From Trachythela sp. YZ-2020 (taxonomy: Eukaryota; Cnidaria; Anthozoa; Malacalcyonacea; Clavulariidae), in contig JADLSH010000355.1 in assembly GCA_016169945.1 (NCBI GenBank), positions 4,367,182 to 4,431,181 on the forward strand: 64,000 nucleotides of DNA. The letters are read 5' to 3'. The notes below the pieces were generated by a model, which made no database searches, was not told the DNA's origin, and was given only the letters and a program-made list of their open reading frames with translations. The translations under genes and the position numbers were made by a program. Each line of letters opens with the position of its first letter. The first letter of the stretch is position 1. This document shows positions 35,061-47,200 of the stretch, in pieces.

Positions 35061-35584
35061 AAGCACTAAACTGTATATATACACCATCAATTTTACCTCA
35101 ACGTTTCAAAATAGACAAATTCGACTAACGCTTGTTCATACCCTACTATACTGTTCATAGAATAGAACATAGGTAACTATCTATCTATAAAGAGTGATCT
35201 ACACGAGTGAATAGTACTGTAATTCTAATGCTCTTTTCTATGTTTTCGCAAACTAAAACAATAGTAACAGTTAAGGTATGCATTGAGTTATCCAAACTTC
35301 CAAAGTTGTGAATTAGGTAACAACGATGGAAACAGCGTAAGCCAAATTTGTCTATTGTTACTTGATGTTTTCTCCTTACTGAACAAAAATGAATTATATA
35401 AGTTATCGTTAAGAGAACTCAACTCTGTCAATATACAGTTGATGAATAAAGAATTTGAACTCTTCAATACTCATGAATATTAAGTCTAACACTCGAAAAT
35501 CCCTCCCTTATTATATCATAATGATTTCAGGGTCCTCAAAGTCATACGGGCAATCTCGGGGAGATTAGATGTAAAGAAGCTCTT

Positions 35585-35740
35585 ACAAAAATTTCACATA
35601 TAATTTCACATGTTAAAATGCCTTTTCACATGTGAACAGTTTTTCGAATATGAACCTTTGAAATGTGCATTTTCACATGTGAAATGTGCCCAATTCCACA
35701 CATAATTTCACATGTGAAAATGACATGTGAAATTTTCGTA
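35585..35740. repeat. TTTCACATGTGAAA palindromic cluster
   Basis: At least six occurrences of TTTCACATGTGAA or half-sites within 150 bp, in both orientations. Confidence 0.6.
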
Positions 35741-35749
35741 AGGGCTAGG

Positions 35750-37490
35750 TCAGGAAAAGGGGGTTTATTGTGGAATTTTCAAAGTATTTCGTGCGCGATG
35801 GATGTTCCGTTTTTTATTCCAACATATCTTATACAAAAAGGTTGATGTGACATGATGACAAGGCGATATTACAGACTTATTGCGACAACTACGTATACAA
35901 CAAATCAGATATATCATAAAAGGGAAAATTATAGATTCAAAGATAAATAAATTCTACACGTTAACATATTATTAATAAATACTTTTTCAAACCATAAACT
36001 AACGTTATTTATACTGGGTAGCTCTATCAATTCTAAATTGTTCTCCCTATAAACGCCCTGTAAAGGCCATCTATGTTAGTATTACAACAGAAGGAATGAC
36101 CGGAGAAAACCTGTGTTGTTTGTTGGAGTCAAGGTACTCTTTTCTGCATGCTTAATCTCATGCACAACAACGGCATATTGCTAGAACAGTCGCCCCCCCC
36201 CCCCTCCTCCCCCCAATAATTTCTAAAAGCCTATATACAAATGCAGGAAAGCAGATTTTACTGAGTAACTTAGCTGTATACCAATAGGTTTTTCGACCAC
36301 GTAAGCCTGATTACCTATTATTTAAACAAATTGACATAAAATTTGAACCACAAAACGTCTTGAGGACTGAAATTTACGAAAACAATTGTGCAGGAATATG
36401 TTGGAAACCTATAAATTCACACCCCGAATATTTCGCGAAGTGTTCGCCACTACGAAAGGGTCGTGCAATATAACCACTGAATAGTGACATGATATATTGA
36501 TATACACAGCTCTCTATTTAGATGGCATGTCACTGTTAATTTGATTTGTATGCAGTAAGATTGGCATTTGCTTCATGTATTTTGTATATATACTGGAGCA
36601 TGTCCACTTAAATATACCCGCGGTGTGATAAGCTAAGCGAAACATACTTGTACCCTGACGTGCGTCACTCAAGATAAGGGATATTTTGTTCATATGACTA
36701 ATGAACATAACTGACACTTTTTAATCAGATATCAGTGAAGAAATTCAAATACTGAACGTTTAAGATTTCTTCAGATCATTTTACACGATATATATTCATG
36801 CAGTCATGTGAATACGAGAAAGGGGAAAGAAAACCTTGGAAATTTGGGCAAAGGCTCGGTAAATTAATATATATTCAGTCAAATTTATCACACATGCAAT
36901 ATATGTTAAATTCAGGTTATTTCATTATAATCCTCCATAAATATTGGAGTGCCCCCCCCCCCCACCCCCGAAATGAACGGGCCTGTACGCTCGTGTGCAT
37001 ACAGACCCCTTGCCAAATTCAGTAACTTTACTGGAGCAATGCAATTTTCCTCCGTAGAAAGTTTAGAAAAAACTCTCGGTTAATTAAATATGATTTTCAA
37101 TTAAATATTACCCTCAAAAATAATTGGTTCTGAATGTTCACCGCATTATTTGCTCAATAATGTTAACAATATTAAACGGTCGCGGCAAACGAATGAAACG
37201 CGATCTCGGATAAGATTCACAATAATACAACTTTAAATTCCCTTCTTCATCGATCAGGAGATCATTGGGATATTTTATTTTAGCGACAAACGATATACTT
37301 GATGGTTTGTAGGATCAAACGGCCACTATGGGCCGGTTGTATAAAACCTTTAACTACTTTTTAACTACCTGTTTATAGTAAATTTGCAGGCGTGGCTTAA
37401 ACTCAGCCCGGGCTGAACTTTCCACATAATTGTGAAACGGTTTCAACTCGAAAAAGGCATGTCAAAGTCAGGTTATATATAATAATACAA
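35750..37490. other. No gene recognised
   Basis: AT-rich with poly-C runs at 36192-36214 and 36952-36968; no supported exon. Confidence 0.35.
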
Positions 37491-37494
37491 GGTT

Positions 37495-37760
37495 TAGGTG
37501 GATGGACATTTCGAGTGAAATATTATATACAATATTTTAGACCTGAACGGGAACGCCTGCGAAAAATGCAACTCTACAAGAATTGAACCTGCGGCCCTGC
37601 GATTCCGGTGCAGCGCTCTGACCACTGAGCTAGTCTCTGTAGCCGCAGATTCAATTCCTGTCGGAGGACTTAGAGTTGCATTTTTCGCAGCCGTTCCCGT
37701 TCAGGTCTAAAATATTGTATATAATATTTCACTCGAAATGTCCATCCACCTAAACCTTCT
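37495..37760. mobile_element. Foldback element with an internal tRNA-like segment
   Basis: The arms GGTTTAGGTGGATGGACATT...AATATTTTAGACCTGAACGGGAACG are inverted at 37688-37758. The middle, read on the minus strand, resembles a tRNA: TAGCTCAGTGGTCAGAGCGC (A box) and GCAGGTTCAATTC (B box). The centre is therefore probably SINE-derived. Confidence 0.6.
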
Positions 37761-37815
37761 ACATCAATTTCAATCGAGTGAGATGCAGAGAAAAACATCT
37801 TATAACAATACAAAC

Positions 37816-37869
37816 CTTTCTTCTTCTAGATCTTCTACTACTAGCAATCCAAATAACACAAAGTGTAGA
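37816..37869 (-). CDS. Possible further 5' exon of the GCM gene
   Basis: Acceptor GATCTTCAG, donor GAAAG|GTTTGT, open in the phase 2-2 frame (LLVVEDLEEE), which would join 32477-32521. Distance (5.3 kb) and small size make this weak. Confidence 0.25.
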
Positions 37870-38179
37870 CTGAAGATCTATTCTATATACGTGTATAAAG
37901 TCTATATATGGTGATTGACGAGTAAAATTCTTCGCGGTCTGGGTAACAATGATTATTTACAATAATTTCTATACCGATTTCTAGTAGAAGTGGAAAAAAC
38001 AACAGAATTGTGCCTTTAGTAATAGGATTAAAGTGTAAGACACTCAAAATGATTAACATACCAAAAAAGCTTTTGAAAAACTGCAACCAAGCGACAGAAC
38101 TTGTGTCCAATCCAGTAATTGAATTATTTCTCCCAATTTGCTTGCTACAAACGATCAAAATAGAACAAAATGCAGACAA

Positions 38180-39530
38180 AAAGTAAAACCCTTCTCAAAT
38201 ATACAATCCGGTACGCTTTCAAACCTACACTGAAGGTCTAGCTTTTGGAGCGAAGCATTTTAAACGGTCATATTAAAATACGAAATGATGATTGGTAGTT
38301 TTGAATACTGGGAAGTCAACAGCTGGTCAGCTCGCTCACCTGGCTGCCTGAATCAATATGGAATTATATTCTGCTCGCGCAATCAGTTATATTATCTCAC
38401 TAAATATTACAATTCGAATTGAGTAATTATTAACTTGGCTATATCCAGAAAAATCATGCCGAACGATCGCACGAATCCATACTCTATAATGTCGCTTGCG
38501 CATAATAATGCGTCTTGTAGGATGTTCCATCTATATGTGTATAAATACGGCATTCTATAGACAAACTATATAGTCTTAATAGACATGAATTGTTCCTAGA
38601 ATGATTGCCAATTACTGTATAGATTGCGCTTTTCAGACTGGTCCCAGCTAGCAGCGGTTCCAGCGCGATTGGGGGTTTAACCCAAGTTGCCAACTGGCAA
38701 CAAACTCCGAAATTTTTGTTGCTGTAAATTTCAGTTCTTAAAGATTTTTGACCCAAACCTAAATGGATATGGTGCTCTTCTTTTATGGTTGAAAAAGCCT
38801 TGTTATTCAACATAGTTATCTGTACTATTGGGCAGTCGTCCCCTTCGCCCCCCTCCCCTTTGCAGAGCCCCCCCCTCCCACTGGACAGTTTATCTTGTGC
38901 TTAGACTATACAAGACGTAAGATCGCGCGGTCCAGTCATAGGTGATGTGTCTTGACCGTTGATCTACCTTTATAGTAAAGTATATATCGGGTGATTGACT
39001 ACCCGTTCTTGCCGTTCAGTACTAGCCTGGCAAAATACTTTTACTTTTAACATCCCGTCACGCGATGAATAGTGAAAATTATAATTATAACCCATTACCA
39101 TTTCAATTTTGTTGAGATTGTAATTTTAGTAATCCCAAGCTAAACAAAGTGTTGCCACTCTATTGTTCGCAGGATAATATTTATGTGTTATTGCCTGCAT
39201 ATAATATGCGATATCCTCGTGCGAGTCAATTGAATGTTTAGCTATATGTTTGTCGAGTCAATCTCAGTCAAAATAATTAAAATGCCACATGCATTTATAC
39301 CGCATTCGAGCATGCCCTTTCAAAGTTCGTTCCTTTCAAGTCTGTCCGAAAGAATGGAGACTGGAGTGTTTTACAATCTTCAAAACTACTTGAATATTCA
39401 ATCTAAGACTACAGTCAGACTAGTGTTTTGTACTTTCTATAAGAATTAGCTTAACAAAATAACACGTTATAGGACTGTGTCTACAGCAAGAAAAGTTAAG
39501 AAGGAAATTTAAACACTTTGTTAAATTATT
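38180..39530. other. No gene recognised
   Basis: Several open frames of 70-110 codons on both strands but no splice context, family motif or repeat support. Confidence 0.35.
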
Positions 39531-39534
39531 TCTG

Positions 39535-39640
39535 TCGCGACTCTCATGCAACTCTTGTTATCGTTTGACCGGGGCATGAGAGTTGAACAAACTCTCATGC
39601 AAACTCTCACTTGCCAACTCTCATTCTCGTTTTACCTGGG
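39535..39640. repeat. AACTCTCATCAA repeat family, copy 2
   Basis: GACTCTCATGCAACTCT...GTTTGACCGGGGCATGAGAGTTGA...AACTCTCATTCTCGTTTTACC. Confidence 0.55.
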
Positions 39641-40464
39641 CTTAATAAAGAAGCACTGAAGCACAAAGCCGTGTTGGGTATCGATAATATACATGCATGT
39701 TTAATTGGCCATGGGTAAATATCAAGATTTTTCTCGGCATCTCGTTCGATTGGTTAATAGTAGAAAGGTGTTAATAGATGGAAAACTCGAACGGCAATTT
39801 ATATACATTCTGCCAATTCCTGCCAGGGGGCCTAAGTTGCATTTTCCGGAACTGCTCCTGGCTAGGTCTAAAAAATGTATATAAGTATTCTATTCCGAGT
39901 ATTCCATCTACAAACACCTTCTTCCATGTTTAATTGTGAGCTATTTCGCTCAGACTGTTTTTAGGGTTTTGAAGGTCATGTTACTGTTACACGAGGTAAT
40001 TTTACTGTTATGTCATGTTATGCATGTAAATAAATTCACAGTAAAATTGAGAACTTTAGTTTACTATTGTGTTTACCACTCTGAGGTGGACGGGAAGCCT
40101 TAACAGGTTTTGCGACCCAATTGACAAAGGTTCCGAGGGTGAGTTATTTAAGGTTAGTGGCTAAGGCTTATAGAACAAGGTCAAGGTAGAACAGTTTAGG
40201 ACCGATAGAGAGCTATCCAGCATATAAATACTTAATATATATAAGTTGGTTTATCAGTCAAAATAAGTTAGTTTAGCAGTTTTAACCTTTACGTACTGGG
40301 ACCGGCGCCCTAGCTATACCCAATCACAGTTGGAGATTCTATAGAGTTAAATACAATTTAACTGCAAAACGCGGGTGGTTAAAAAGTGGTTAGTTTTATC
40401 CAAACGGCCCCGTCCTCGTGTGCACTTTACTTTAGCAATTTTAAGTTTTGCGTATCCTGAAGGC

Positions 40465-40775
40465 TATATCACACTGGGTAATTTTTGCTGCAACTTGCAA
40501 CGCAATTTCTGCACAGAGCCTTGTTATGTAGAAATGTACGCACAGAAAAACAGTGAACATGACCCGCGTTTCACTTCACCGATATTCTCATATTGTTGTT
40601 GCCTTCTGGGTATGTTTAACAAGAAAAATATCGCCAATACGCGTAAAACGAGATTCATGCTCACAATATATCTCTGCGCGAATATACTTTTTATCTAACA
40701 TCGCTCCGCATCCGAAATTTCGTTGCAATTTGCAGGAAAAATCGCCTCGTGCAACATGGGCTTATAACATCGAGA
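40465..40775. mobile_element. MITE family A, copy 2
   Basis: Ends CACTGGGTAATTTTTGCTGC...TTGCAACGCAATTTCTGCAC and TTTCGTTGCAATTTGCAGGAAAAATCGCCTCGTG are inverted. The internal order matches copy 1. Confidence 0.65.
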
Positions 40776-41404
40776 ATGAATATGGTAATTTTGCAATGAT
40801 AGCGTGAGAACCCAACACCTGTTACATTTATAGCAAACTTATAAAGTCACGGATATAAACATGGTCCTGTTTAGTTCGCTAAACTGCGTTTTCAACCGGC
40901 TTGTGTACGCTTATACGATATTTCTTTCGTGTATACTGTTATATAGTCTAGGCCTAGGGCTAGGACCATAGGCCATGTCAAAATAGCAAATTTCAGAAAC
41001 TGATTGAATATGCATGGTATACAGAATGACAAGGCATGATATTACAAATATATATGTATGTTTACTTAGCTTTTATATGCTCACCCCGGATTAGTTCCCT
41101 GTTGTTCATGATCCTAACTGCTCAATTAACGGCTCGGAAACAGAGTTTACATTAAATATGAAATCTACAAACGCTCACGACAGGTGAACTAGCAAGACTG
41201 GCGACGGCTTGCTTGCTTAAAAAGAAATGATTAAGATATTTTAACTGGTGGTTCTCGTTGCAAAATTAAAGAAATAGCCATATTGACATAGAGCAAATTT
41301 TATTACGAAAACTCATTTTGGTTATACAACAATACTGGACAGCTTTGTCAGTTCTGGACAATTCCCTGTAGAAGTCTAGTAAGGGTCATCCTATCTCCTA
41401 ATTG

Positions 41405-42085
41405 GTTATATTATGTTACTATGCAACTTGAAACGCAATTTCGCACACAGAGTGATGTTAGGTAAAGAGAATATTCGCAGAGAAATTGTGAGAATGAATT
41501 TTGTTTTACTCTATCGTTATTTTTCTTGCTAAACATGCCCAAAGAGTGAATGAGATTGGTAATATCAGTGGAGTGAAACGCGGGCCGTATGTTCACTGTT
41601 TTTCTGTGCGTACATTTCTACATAACATGGCTCTGTGCAGAAATTCAGGGCTCAACATAACTGCCGGTCAACGGTCAATGACCGGCCAAAAATGCCTATT
41701 GACCGGTCACTTTTAAACCTCGCCGGTCATTTTGACCGGCCACATTTTCATGCCTTCCGCTAGAATTTTAAATCCTTATGATAAAGATTTCCCTGAAAGT
41801 ACTACAGCAACACACTGATAACGTTGCCTATATTCACCTAAATACACGATGATTGCTAACGTCTTGAGCGTTAAACAATACAATTTCACGTCACCGTGAA
41901 ACAATAAAAGCGATGTCTCTGTTAGTATATACGTATTAGTGACCGGTCAAAACAGATTTTGACCGAGCTAAAATCAAGCTGACCGGTCATTTTGACCGGT
42001 CATTTTGGCCGTTATTTTGAGCCCTGGAAATTGCCTTGCAAGTTGCAGCAAAAATTGCCTCGCGTGGCCTTAACTTTTAGTCAAA
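41405..42085. mobile_element. MITE family A, copy 3, carrying a nested insertion
   Basis: Same ends and internal order as copy 2 in the opposite orientation, interrupted at 41646-42026 by another element. Confidence 0.65.
41646..42026. mobile_element. Nested foldback element, CAGGGCTC ends, 6-bp target duplication
   Basis: The 381-bp insert starts CAGGGCTCAACATAAC and ends GTTATTTTGAGCCCTG. GAAATT precedes it (41640-41645) and follows it (42027-42032), while the uninterrupted MITE copy at 40465-40775 has a single GAAATT. The interior is a set of GACCGGTCA palindromes. Confidence 0.75.
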
Positions 42086-42559
42086 CTGGACGCATTCTTA
42101 TCAAATAATCTCCTGAACTGAGAGAGCAATGCTACGGCCGCAGTTTCAATATAACACTGTAATATTGTGTGACTGCGTGCATGAGCTATCGTGCGCGAAA
42201 GCAAAAAGCAAGCTAGACATGTAATTATAACAATGTCAATATAATTATAACTTTAACGGGCAATTATTAAAAATATACATAAATTAAGATTTGGCAATGT
42301 CGGTCATATAACAGCCTTCTAAACTATGAAAAATTGAAGGTATAATTATGGTATACAGTTAAACCTATAGGAGGAACGTAGGAGGGGTGTAGATATATGG
42401 GACCTCCTCCTCCATAATTTTGGATTACTAATTAAGGTTTCTAAAGTCGTGGTCGTCGTCACCAAGTTATTAGAGAGGTATAGATTTCAGTACGAATTCA
42501 AGTTTGAGTTCTTGCTACTGTTAGAACTCGTCCTAGGAGTGGATAAAAAGTAAAGCCGC

Positions 42560-42790
42560 ATAGTCATACAGACGAGCAAGTTTTCCTTGACAAGATTTAC
42601 TTGCTCGTGTGTATGAAAAAAGTCAAAAGATTGACAAGTTTTCCTTGACAAGGAGCCTTGTTCGAAAGCTAGTCATATCAGCTTTTGAACAAGGCAAATT
42701 GTTCGTGTGTACGGCCGACAAGGAAACCTTGACAGGAAATTGCGCAGTACGCCACTGCACACTCACCTTCGATCTAGTCTATATATACAC
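42560..42790. repeat. TTTTCCTTGACAAG repeat
   Basis: Direct and inverted AAGTTTTCCTTGACAAG and TTGCTCGTGTGTATG/TTGTTCGTGTGTACG phrases. Confidence 0.45.
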
Positions 42791-42989
42791 ATGAAGTATT
42801 CATCAATTTTGTATTGTATTTTGTAATGTCAATATGCGAGCTCGTACAACTTGTCATGGAAATTGATCGAGCCAAACTGGAAGCATTCGTCTCACACGTG
42901 ACAGAGGCAAAATTATAATTAGTAAACTGCACATTCAAAGAAATGAAAGACACATACATACACTAAAAACACTGTACCACTTGTCTTAC

Positions 42990-43626
42990 ATCCTTCAAAT
43001 GCTCCCTGGCCCTGGCAACGTCACTGACAGATATGATAAACGGTCTATGATATATTAAACATTCATCAAAGCTGACGTTCATTGTAAGTTAAACAACATC
43101 AGTATGCCAGACTGAAACCGACATGTATAGCAGGTCCATAAATCATTGAAGAAAGACAATTCCTAAAATTAGAATTTAAAATATTATAAATCAAGTTTAT
43201 TTTTGCTTTCAATATCAACAAGGTGTGTTCGCAACAACTAATTGCAACAATGGTCAATGCTGTCATTTTATCGAGTTGCTACAAGGACAAGGTTGTCACT
43301 CACAACTTACTCAACTTGTTGACAAGTTGTTGAATCGCAGGAGGATAACAAGTTGTTGGAACAACTTGTAACAAGTCTGTTGAGTCAACAACCTCAGGGG
43401 CGGATCCACGGGCCGGGAGGCAAATGTGGCTGAAGACACGGTCAGATTTAAAAAGAGAAACTTGTTTTATAGATAATTCCAATAGATTTAGATATTTTAT
43501 TGGCTTGTGAATTGTCTTCCATATTGGACAGGCTATTATCCTGTAATAATTAGGTGCAAATCACCTCAAATACATATTCTTTGGTTTGTTGTACTTCAGC
43601 AGATGGTACAGACGCATGATGATGCC
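42990..43626 (-). CDS. Two phase-matched exons of an unidentified gene
   Basis: Exon 43565-43626 (acceptor ATATTTTCAG, donor TTGAG|GTGATT) and exon 42990-43023 (acceptor CATATCTGTCAG, donor AAGGAT|GTAAGA) join in phase 2 to read MRLYHLLKYNKPKNMYLSD and then VARAREHLKD. A following acceptor near 42919 leads into a Thr/Ser-rich open frame to a TAG near 42774. No upstream exons were found. The family is not recognised. Confidence 0.35.
43195..43400. repeat. CAACTTGTTGACAAGTTGTTG repeat
   Basis: Several palindromic AACAAGTTGTT phrases. Related sequence at 32200-32340 and 44745-44900. Confidence 0.5.
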
Positions 43627-43639
43627 CTGAAAATATAAG

Positions 43640-45150
43640 CTACAATCAGAGAATAGTTAATCGGGACAATTCCGTCAAAACGGCATTTCTGATATATCGT
43701 ATTATCTACAATTAGATAAAGGTTAAATGACATTATAAGACTATAGCGCATATACTAAAAAACCTCATACACCTACACGGACTCTCACCTCCCCCTGCCC
43801 CACCATACAATGTTGGTTATTCACCACAATCTGCATTGGTAAAACGCATATAATATGTTTCAATGGCACATGTTTGTCAACCGGCAACATTGTAAGGTGG
43901 GGCGGGGAGGGATAAGTGGGGAGGGGAGAGGGATAATACTAGTGCGCAAAATGATTTTTTGTTTTGACGTAAGATTTTTTAATTTGTCCTAATGGAACTA
44001 TTCCTTGATTGTAGGTCTAACTAGTATTAATTTAGAAATTTCGATTTTAAATTTCTCCAATAGCTTGTTGTATCAGAAGTTTAAGATCAACACTCCCCTG
44101 ATGTCGGGAGGGAGAAGCCAGAGTAGGGAAAGTAAGTGGAGGAAGGAAGGACAAGTGCATGACTGTGCATCAACAAGCTTCAAGAGCACCTCGGGTGTGA
44201 CGTTGACCTACTCTGCAGTCCGGGGGGGAGGCTAAAGAAAAGCATCTACTAAGGTAATAGTAAAATGTAATAATATAAATGATATCCTTTCTCAAAAAAA
44301 CAGCAAAGAAACTGAAAGAAGTTGCCGTTTTATTCGAAGCTGAATCACGATCGAAGATAATTCGTGTTTATGTTTGTATCAGTCTGTGGTGTTATCTGCG
44401 AAATTGTGAGATTCAATATGCACGTACCTAGTATGTTTTACGCCAATTAAGGTAAGGATTCCTTATTGTTTTTCTTGGATTATACTCCCAAACGTATGTG
44501 TAAATCGATACGCGCAATATGTAAATTAAGAAAGAATATTTAATTTTTTTTGTAAAACCCTGTATTAAAAAGTTTTTCAAATGAAAAATTTGATTTTAAA
44601 TAGTCCTTCCTCGCTTGTATAGACTTTACTAAATAAACGCTTGAAACTTTGTAAATTTATTAGTATTGGTCGACTCTGAAAGAGACACTTCACTAGATAC
44701 GAGCCAATTGAAAGAGTTTATAAACCTTGCGACAACAAAACCATATTTCTTGTATAGCAAGTTGTTAACAAGCCGTCGACAACTTGTCAACAAGCTGGGA
44801 ACAAGCAGTGCGAACACATCTTGATAGTAAGTTGTTACAATTGTTTACATTGGTACAATTTTGCTACAGGCTTGTTTCAACTTGAGCGTTTTTACGTGTG
44901 TAGCAATATTACCTTTACAATATATCTTTCAAGCAAAGTAACTTAATTATCGCAAGCCTATTCTACTAATATGCAACAACATATGCTCGTAATACGTATT
45001 TCATTTCTGTTACACATATTAATCTAAAAATTTCAACATTAGCAAAGAGTGTTTTATATTAGATCTACAACACAAATTAAGGTCTCCTTATAGAAAGCGT
45101 TGAGTTTCCTCGAAGTCAGTAGACTTGCTGCAAGTCGACTCGAATTATTT
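43640..45150. other. Repeat-containing interval without a supported gene
   Basis: Open frames at 44005-44235 and 44629-44817 lack splice context, and the second overlaps the CAACAAGTTG repeat. Confidence 0.35.
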
Positions 45151-45159
45151 AGACGTGCG

Positions 45160-45420
45160 GTAAAGCACAGACGCGCGGCAAAGCCCAATTTAACAAACGC
45201 GCGAGTCGGAAATTGGCCACTTGATATCTAATTTGTGTCAAGGTGACCGAAGAGTTTCGAAGAAACACGCACGACTTCATCACAGTGACTTCATTAAGCA
45301 TGCCTTAATTAGTGACGTCGTAATTAGGTATCTCTCGCCCCGGTCCACTTCGATGAGATTACGTCATTGTTTTCCAACTGATCTATAATACGTTCTGGAC
45401 GGTTTGACACTTGCTGGCCA
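45160..45420 (-). pseudogene. Partial duplicate of the orphan TM gene: promoter plus first codons
   Basis: The sequence upstream of 45280 copies the orphan gene's promoter, and ATG AAG TCG TGC (45269-45280) repeats its first four codons. After MKSC the reading frame diverges, has no hydrophobic core and reaches a stop within about 45 codons. No matching downstream exons were found, so this is read as a truncated duplicate. Confidence 0.5.
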
Positions 45421-45747
45421 AAAGCTTGATACGAAAAATAACACACGCGAGGTTTGTAATACGCGATGTGCGTATTGAAGTTTAACATTGTGATACATAG
45501 TTTACACATAGAGTTATTTATATTTTTCGACATACCGTAAATCTTATATAAAGTCACCCGGGGGGGGACATGCATACCTACTCGAGGGATACTTATTTGA
45601 GGGGGCTTATTGGGGAGTGAGGACTTTATACAGACGGGGCTTATTGGAGAGGGGGGATTAATATGAGATTACGGTAATACTTATAATATATATACGATAT
45701 GGAAATTAGAGGAAAATATACAGTCTGTGATATGTTTGTTCATGTAG

Positions 45748-47067
45748 TTATGGCCAGGAACAACTCCTAGAAGCATTGACTTCTGGGATGTCATTGACAG
45801 TGATGCACACTGATCCTTCACTGAATGATTTGCGGATTTCGTTCTTGTCAATGGTTGGTATATCCACGTGGACCCAGCTGTTCCTGGGCGAGCACTCAAC
45901 TTCGTCGGGTTTTTTCACGGTTGTTCTTTTAAAACAGTGAATGCAGCAGACCCTATAGTATTGAAATAAACATGTGGGGTTTAGTGAAGGGAGGGAGAAA
46001 AACGAACAAAAAGTTGAAAACAGCAAACAATATCTGACCTGACAATGATATTAATAATCACACGAATGATAAACGTGCTCATCATTCCAGCTGGAACGCC
46101 AAGAAAAATACCATGTGAGAATGTTGGTTTCTGAAAACCTCTGAAAAACTTTACGAACCACCGCTCTAAAACAAACAGATTACAACATAATCAATCATAT
46201 TTCGATTTTGTCGCCATCACATATCCAACCCAAGCTTTTCAAGTCTACTTTATCTTGCGTAGAGCCCTGGTTGGGATTCTCGCTCGCGTTTGACCTTCAA
46301 CTCTCATCAACTCTCATCAATATCGAGCTGGTTCAAATTTTGATGAGAGTTGATGAGAGTTTTGACTCGTTTGAGCGGTACGCGTGGTAATATCCAGTCG
46401 CGTCAAGAAAGTCAATTTCTTGCGCACGTTAATTAGAACTGGATAATGACGTAACTAATTCAATTAACTTTCTAATTAGCGGTCTAATTAACTTTCTAAC
46501 TAATTATCTTTCAAATGACGCGAACAAGAGTTACCATCGATAGGGAAGTGCTGCCGTAAGGACATAGGAAAGCTGTTACCTTATACTTATATTTAAATTC
46601 CCCCAAATATTATAATTCGCGCGATATTAGAATTCATGCACTGGCAGACCATTGGTGCGCAAGTCACAGGTGCGCAAAACATACGCGCAGAACATTGTCA
46701 GTAATAAAGGGGAATGCGAGGTAAAAATTAGTCTTATATCATTTGCACTGAAACAGATCCGGAATTACGAATTGAATGCTTTGCCAAATTGAAAACGCCG
46801 TGTTTTCAACAAAACAATTATCGACTTACTTACCGGTACATTTATACCAGACGGTGCATTCGTCTTCAGTTTCGTCTGAGGACTTCGTATTGTCTTTCAC
46901 TGAGATAGCTATTAAAAAGAATATTCATTTTTGTTTTCTTTACTATTAATCTATTTTTTCTATTTGTTGTTTGTCTGTATATTGGTCAAATTCATTGCCT
47001 TACCCACACATCCATCAAATATAGCTAAAACGACCACGATCGCGAGCAAAATCTCGCACGACTTCAT
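45748..47067 (-). CDS. Small orphan signal-peptide/single-TM protein, complete (156 aa)
   Basis: Exons on the minus strand: 47004-47067, 46834-46908, 46039-46165, 45748-45952; total 471 nt, phases 1,1,2, all GT..AG. Residues 1-20 are a signal peptide (MKSCEILLAIVVVLAIFDGC). A short acidic ectodomain follows with two cysteines (C39, C45). A hydrophobic segment at about 65-96 contains Arg81 and Asn85, followed by a Cys-rich membrane edge (VCCIHCFKR) and a roughly 60-residue tail with basic and acidic patches. I do not recognise the family. A basic residue inside a TM helix can mark assembly with an acidic partner subunit, but that is speculation. The upstream region and first codons are duplicated at 45.28-45.42 kb. 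Confidence 0.72.
46265..46390. repeat. AACTCTCATCAA repeat family, copy 3
   Basis: CTCATCAACTCTCATCAATATCGAGC and TTTGATGAGAGTTGATGAG. It lies in intron 2 of the orphan TM gene. Confidence 0.6.
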
Positions 47068-47200
47068 TGTTGTTCGAACAATTGACTATGATTTTAATTA
47101 GCGATGACGTCTTAATTAAGTATCTCTCGCCCCAAGCCACTGTGATGAGATTACGTCATTATTTTCTCGCCGATTTACAAAACGGTTTAAGTCGGTCTCA
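47068..47200 (-). promoter_or_regulatory. Promoter of the orphan TM gene with CRE/ATF-like sites
   Basis: Upstream of the ATG at 47067 lie TGACGTC (47104-47110) and ATGACGTAAT (minus strand, about 47151-47160). The region matches 45295-45420 at high identity, including the segment TATCTCTCGCCCC. No TATA box is obvious. Confidence 0.4.

Noticed and set aside
37883..38179. 98-codon hydrophobic minus-strand frame as a membrane protein
   Set aside because: Hydrophobicity follows from T-rich composition; no splice sites, start context or repeat-free homologue visible.
40375..40807. Cys-rich 107- and 84-codon frames
   Set aside because: Lie inside MITE family A copy 2.
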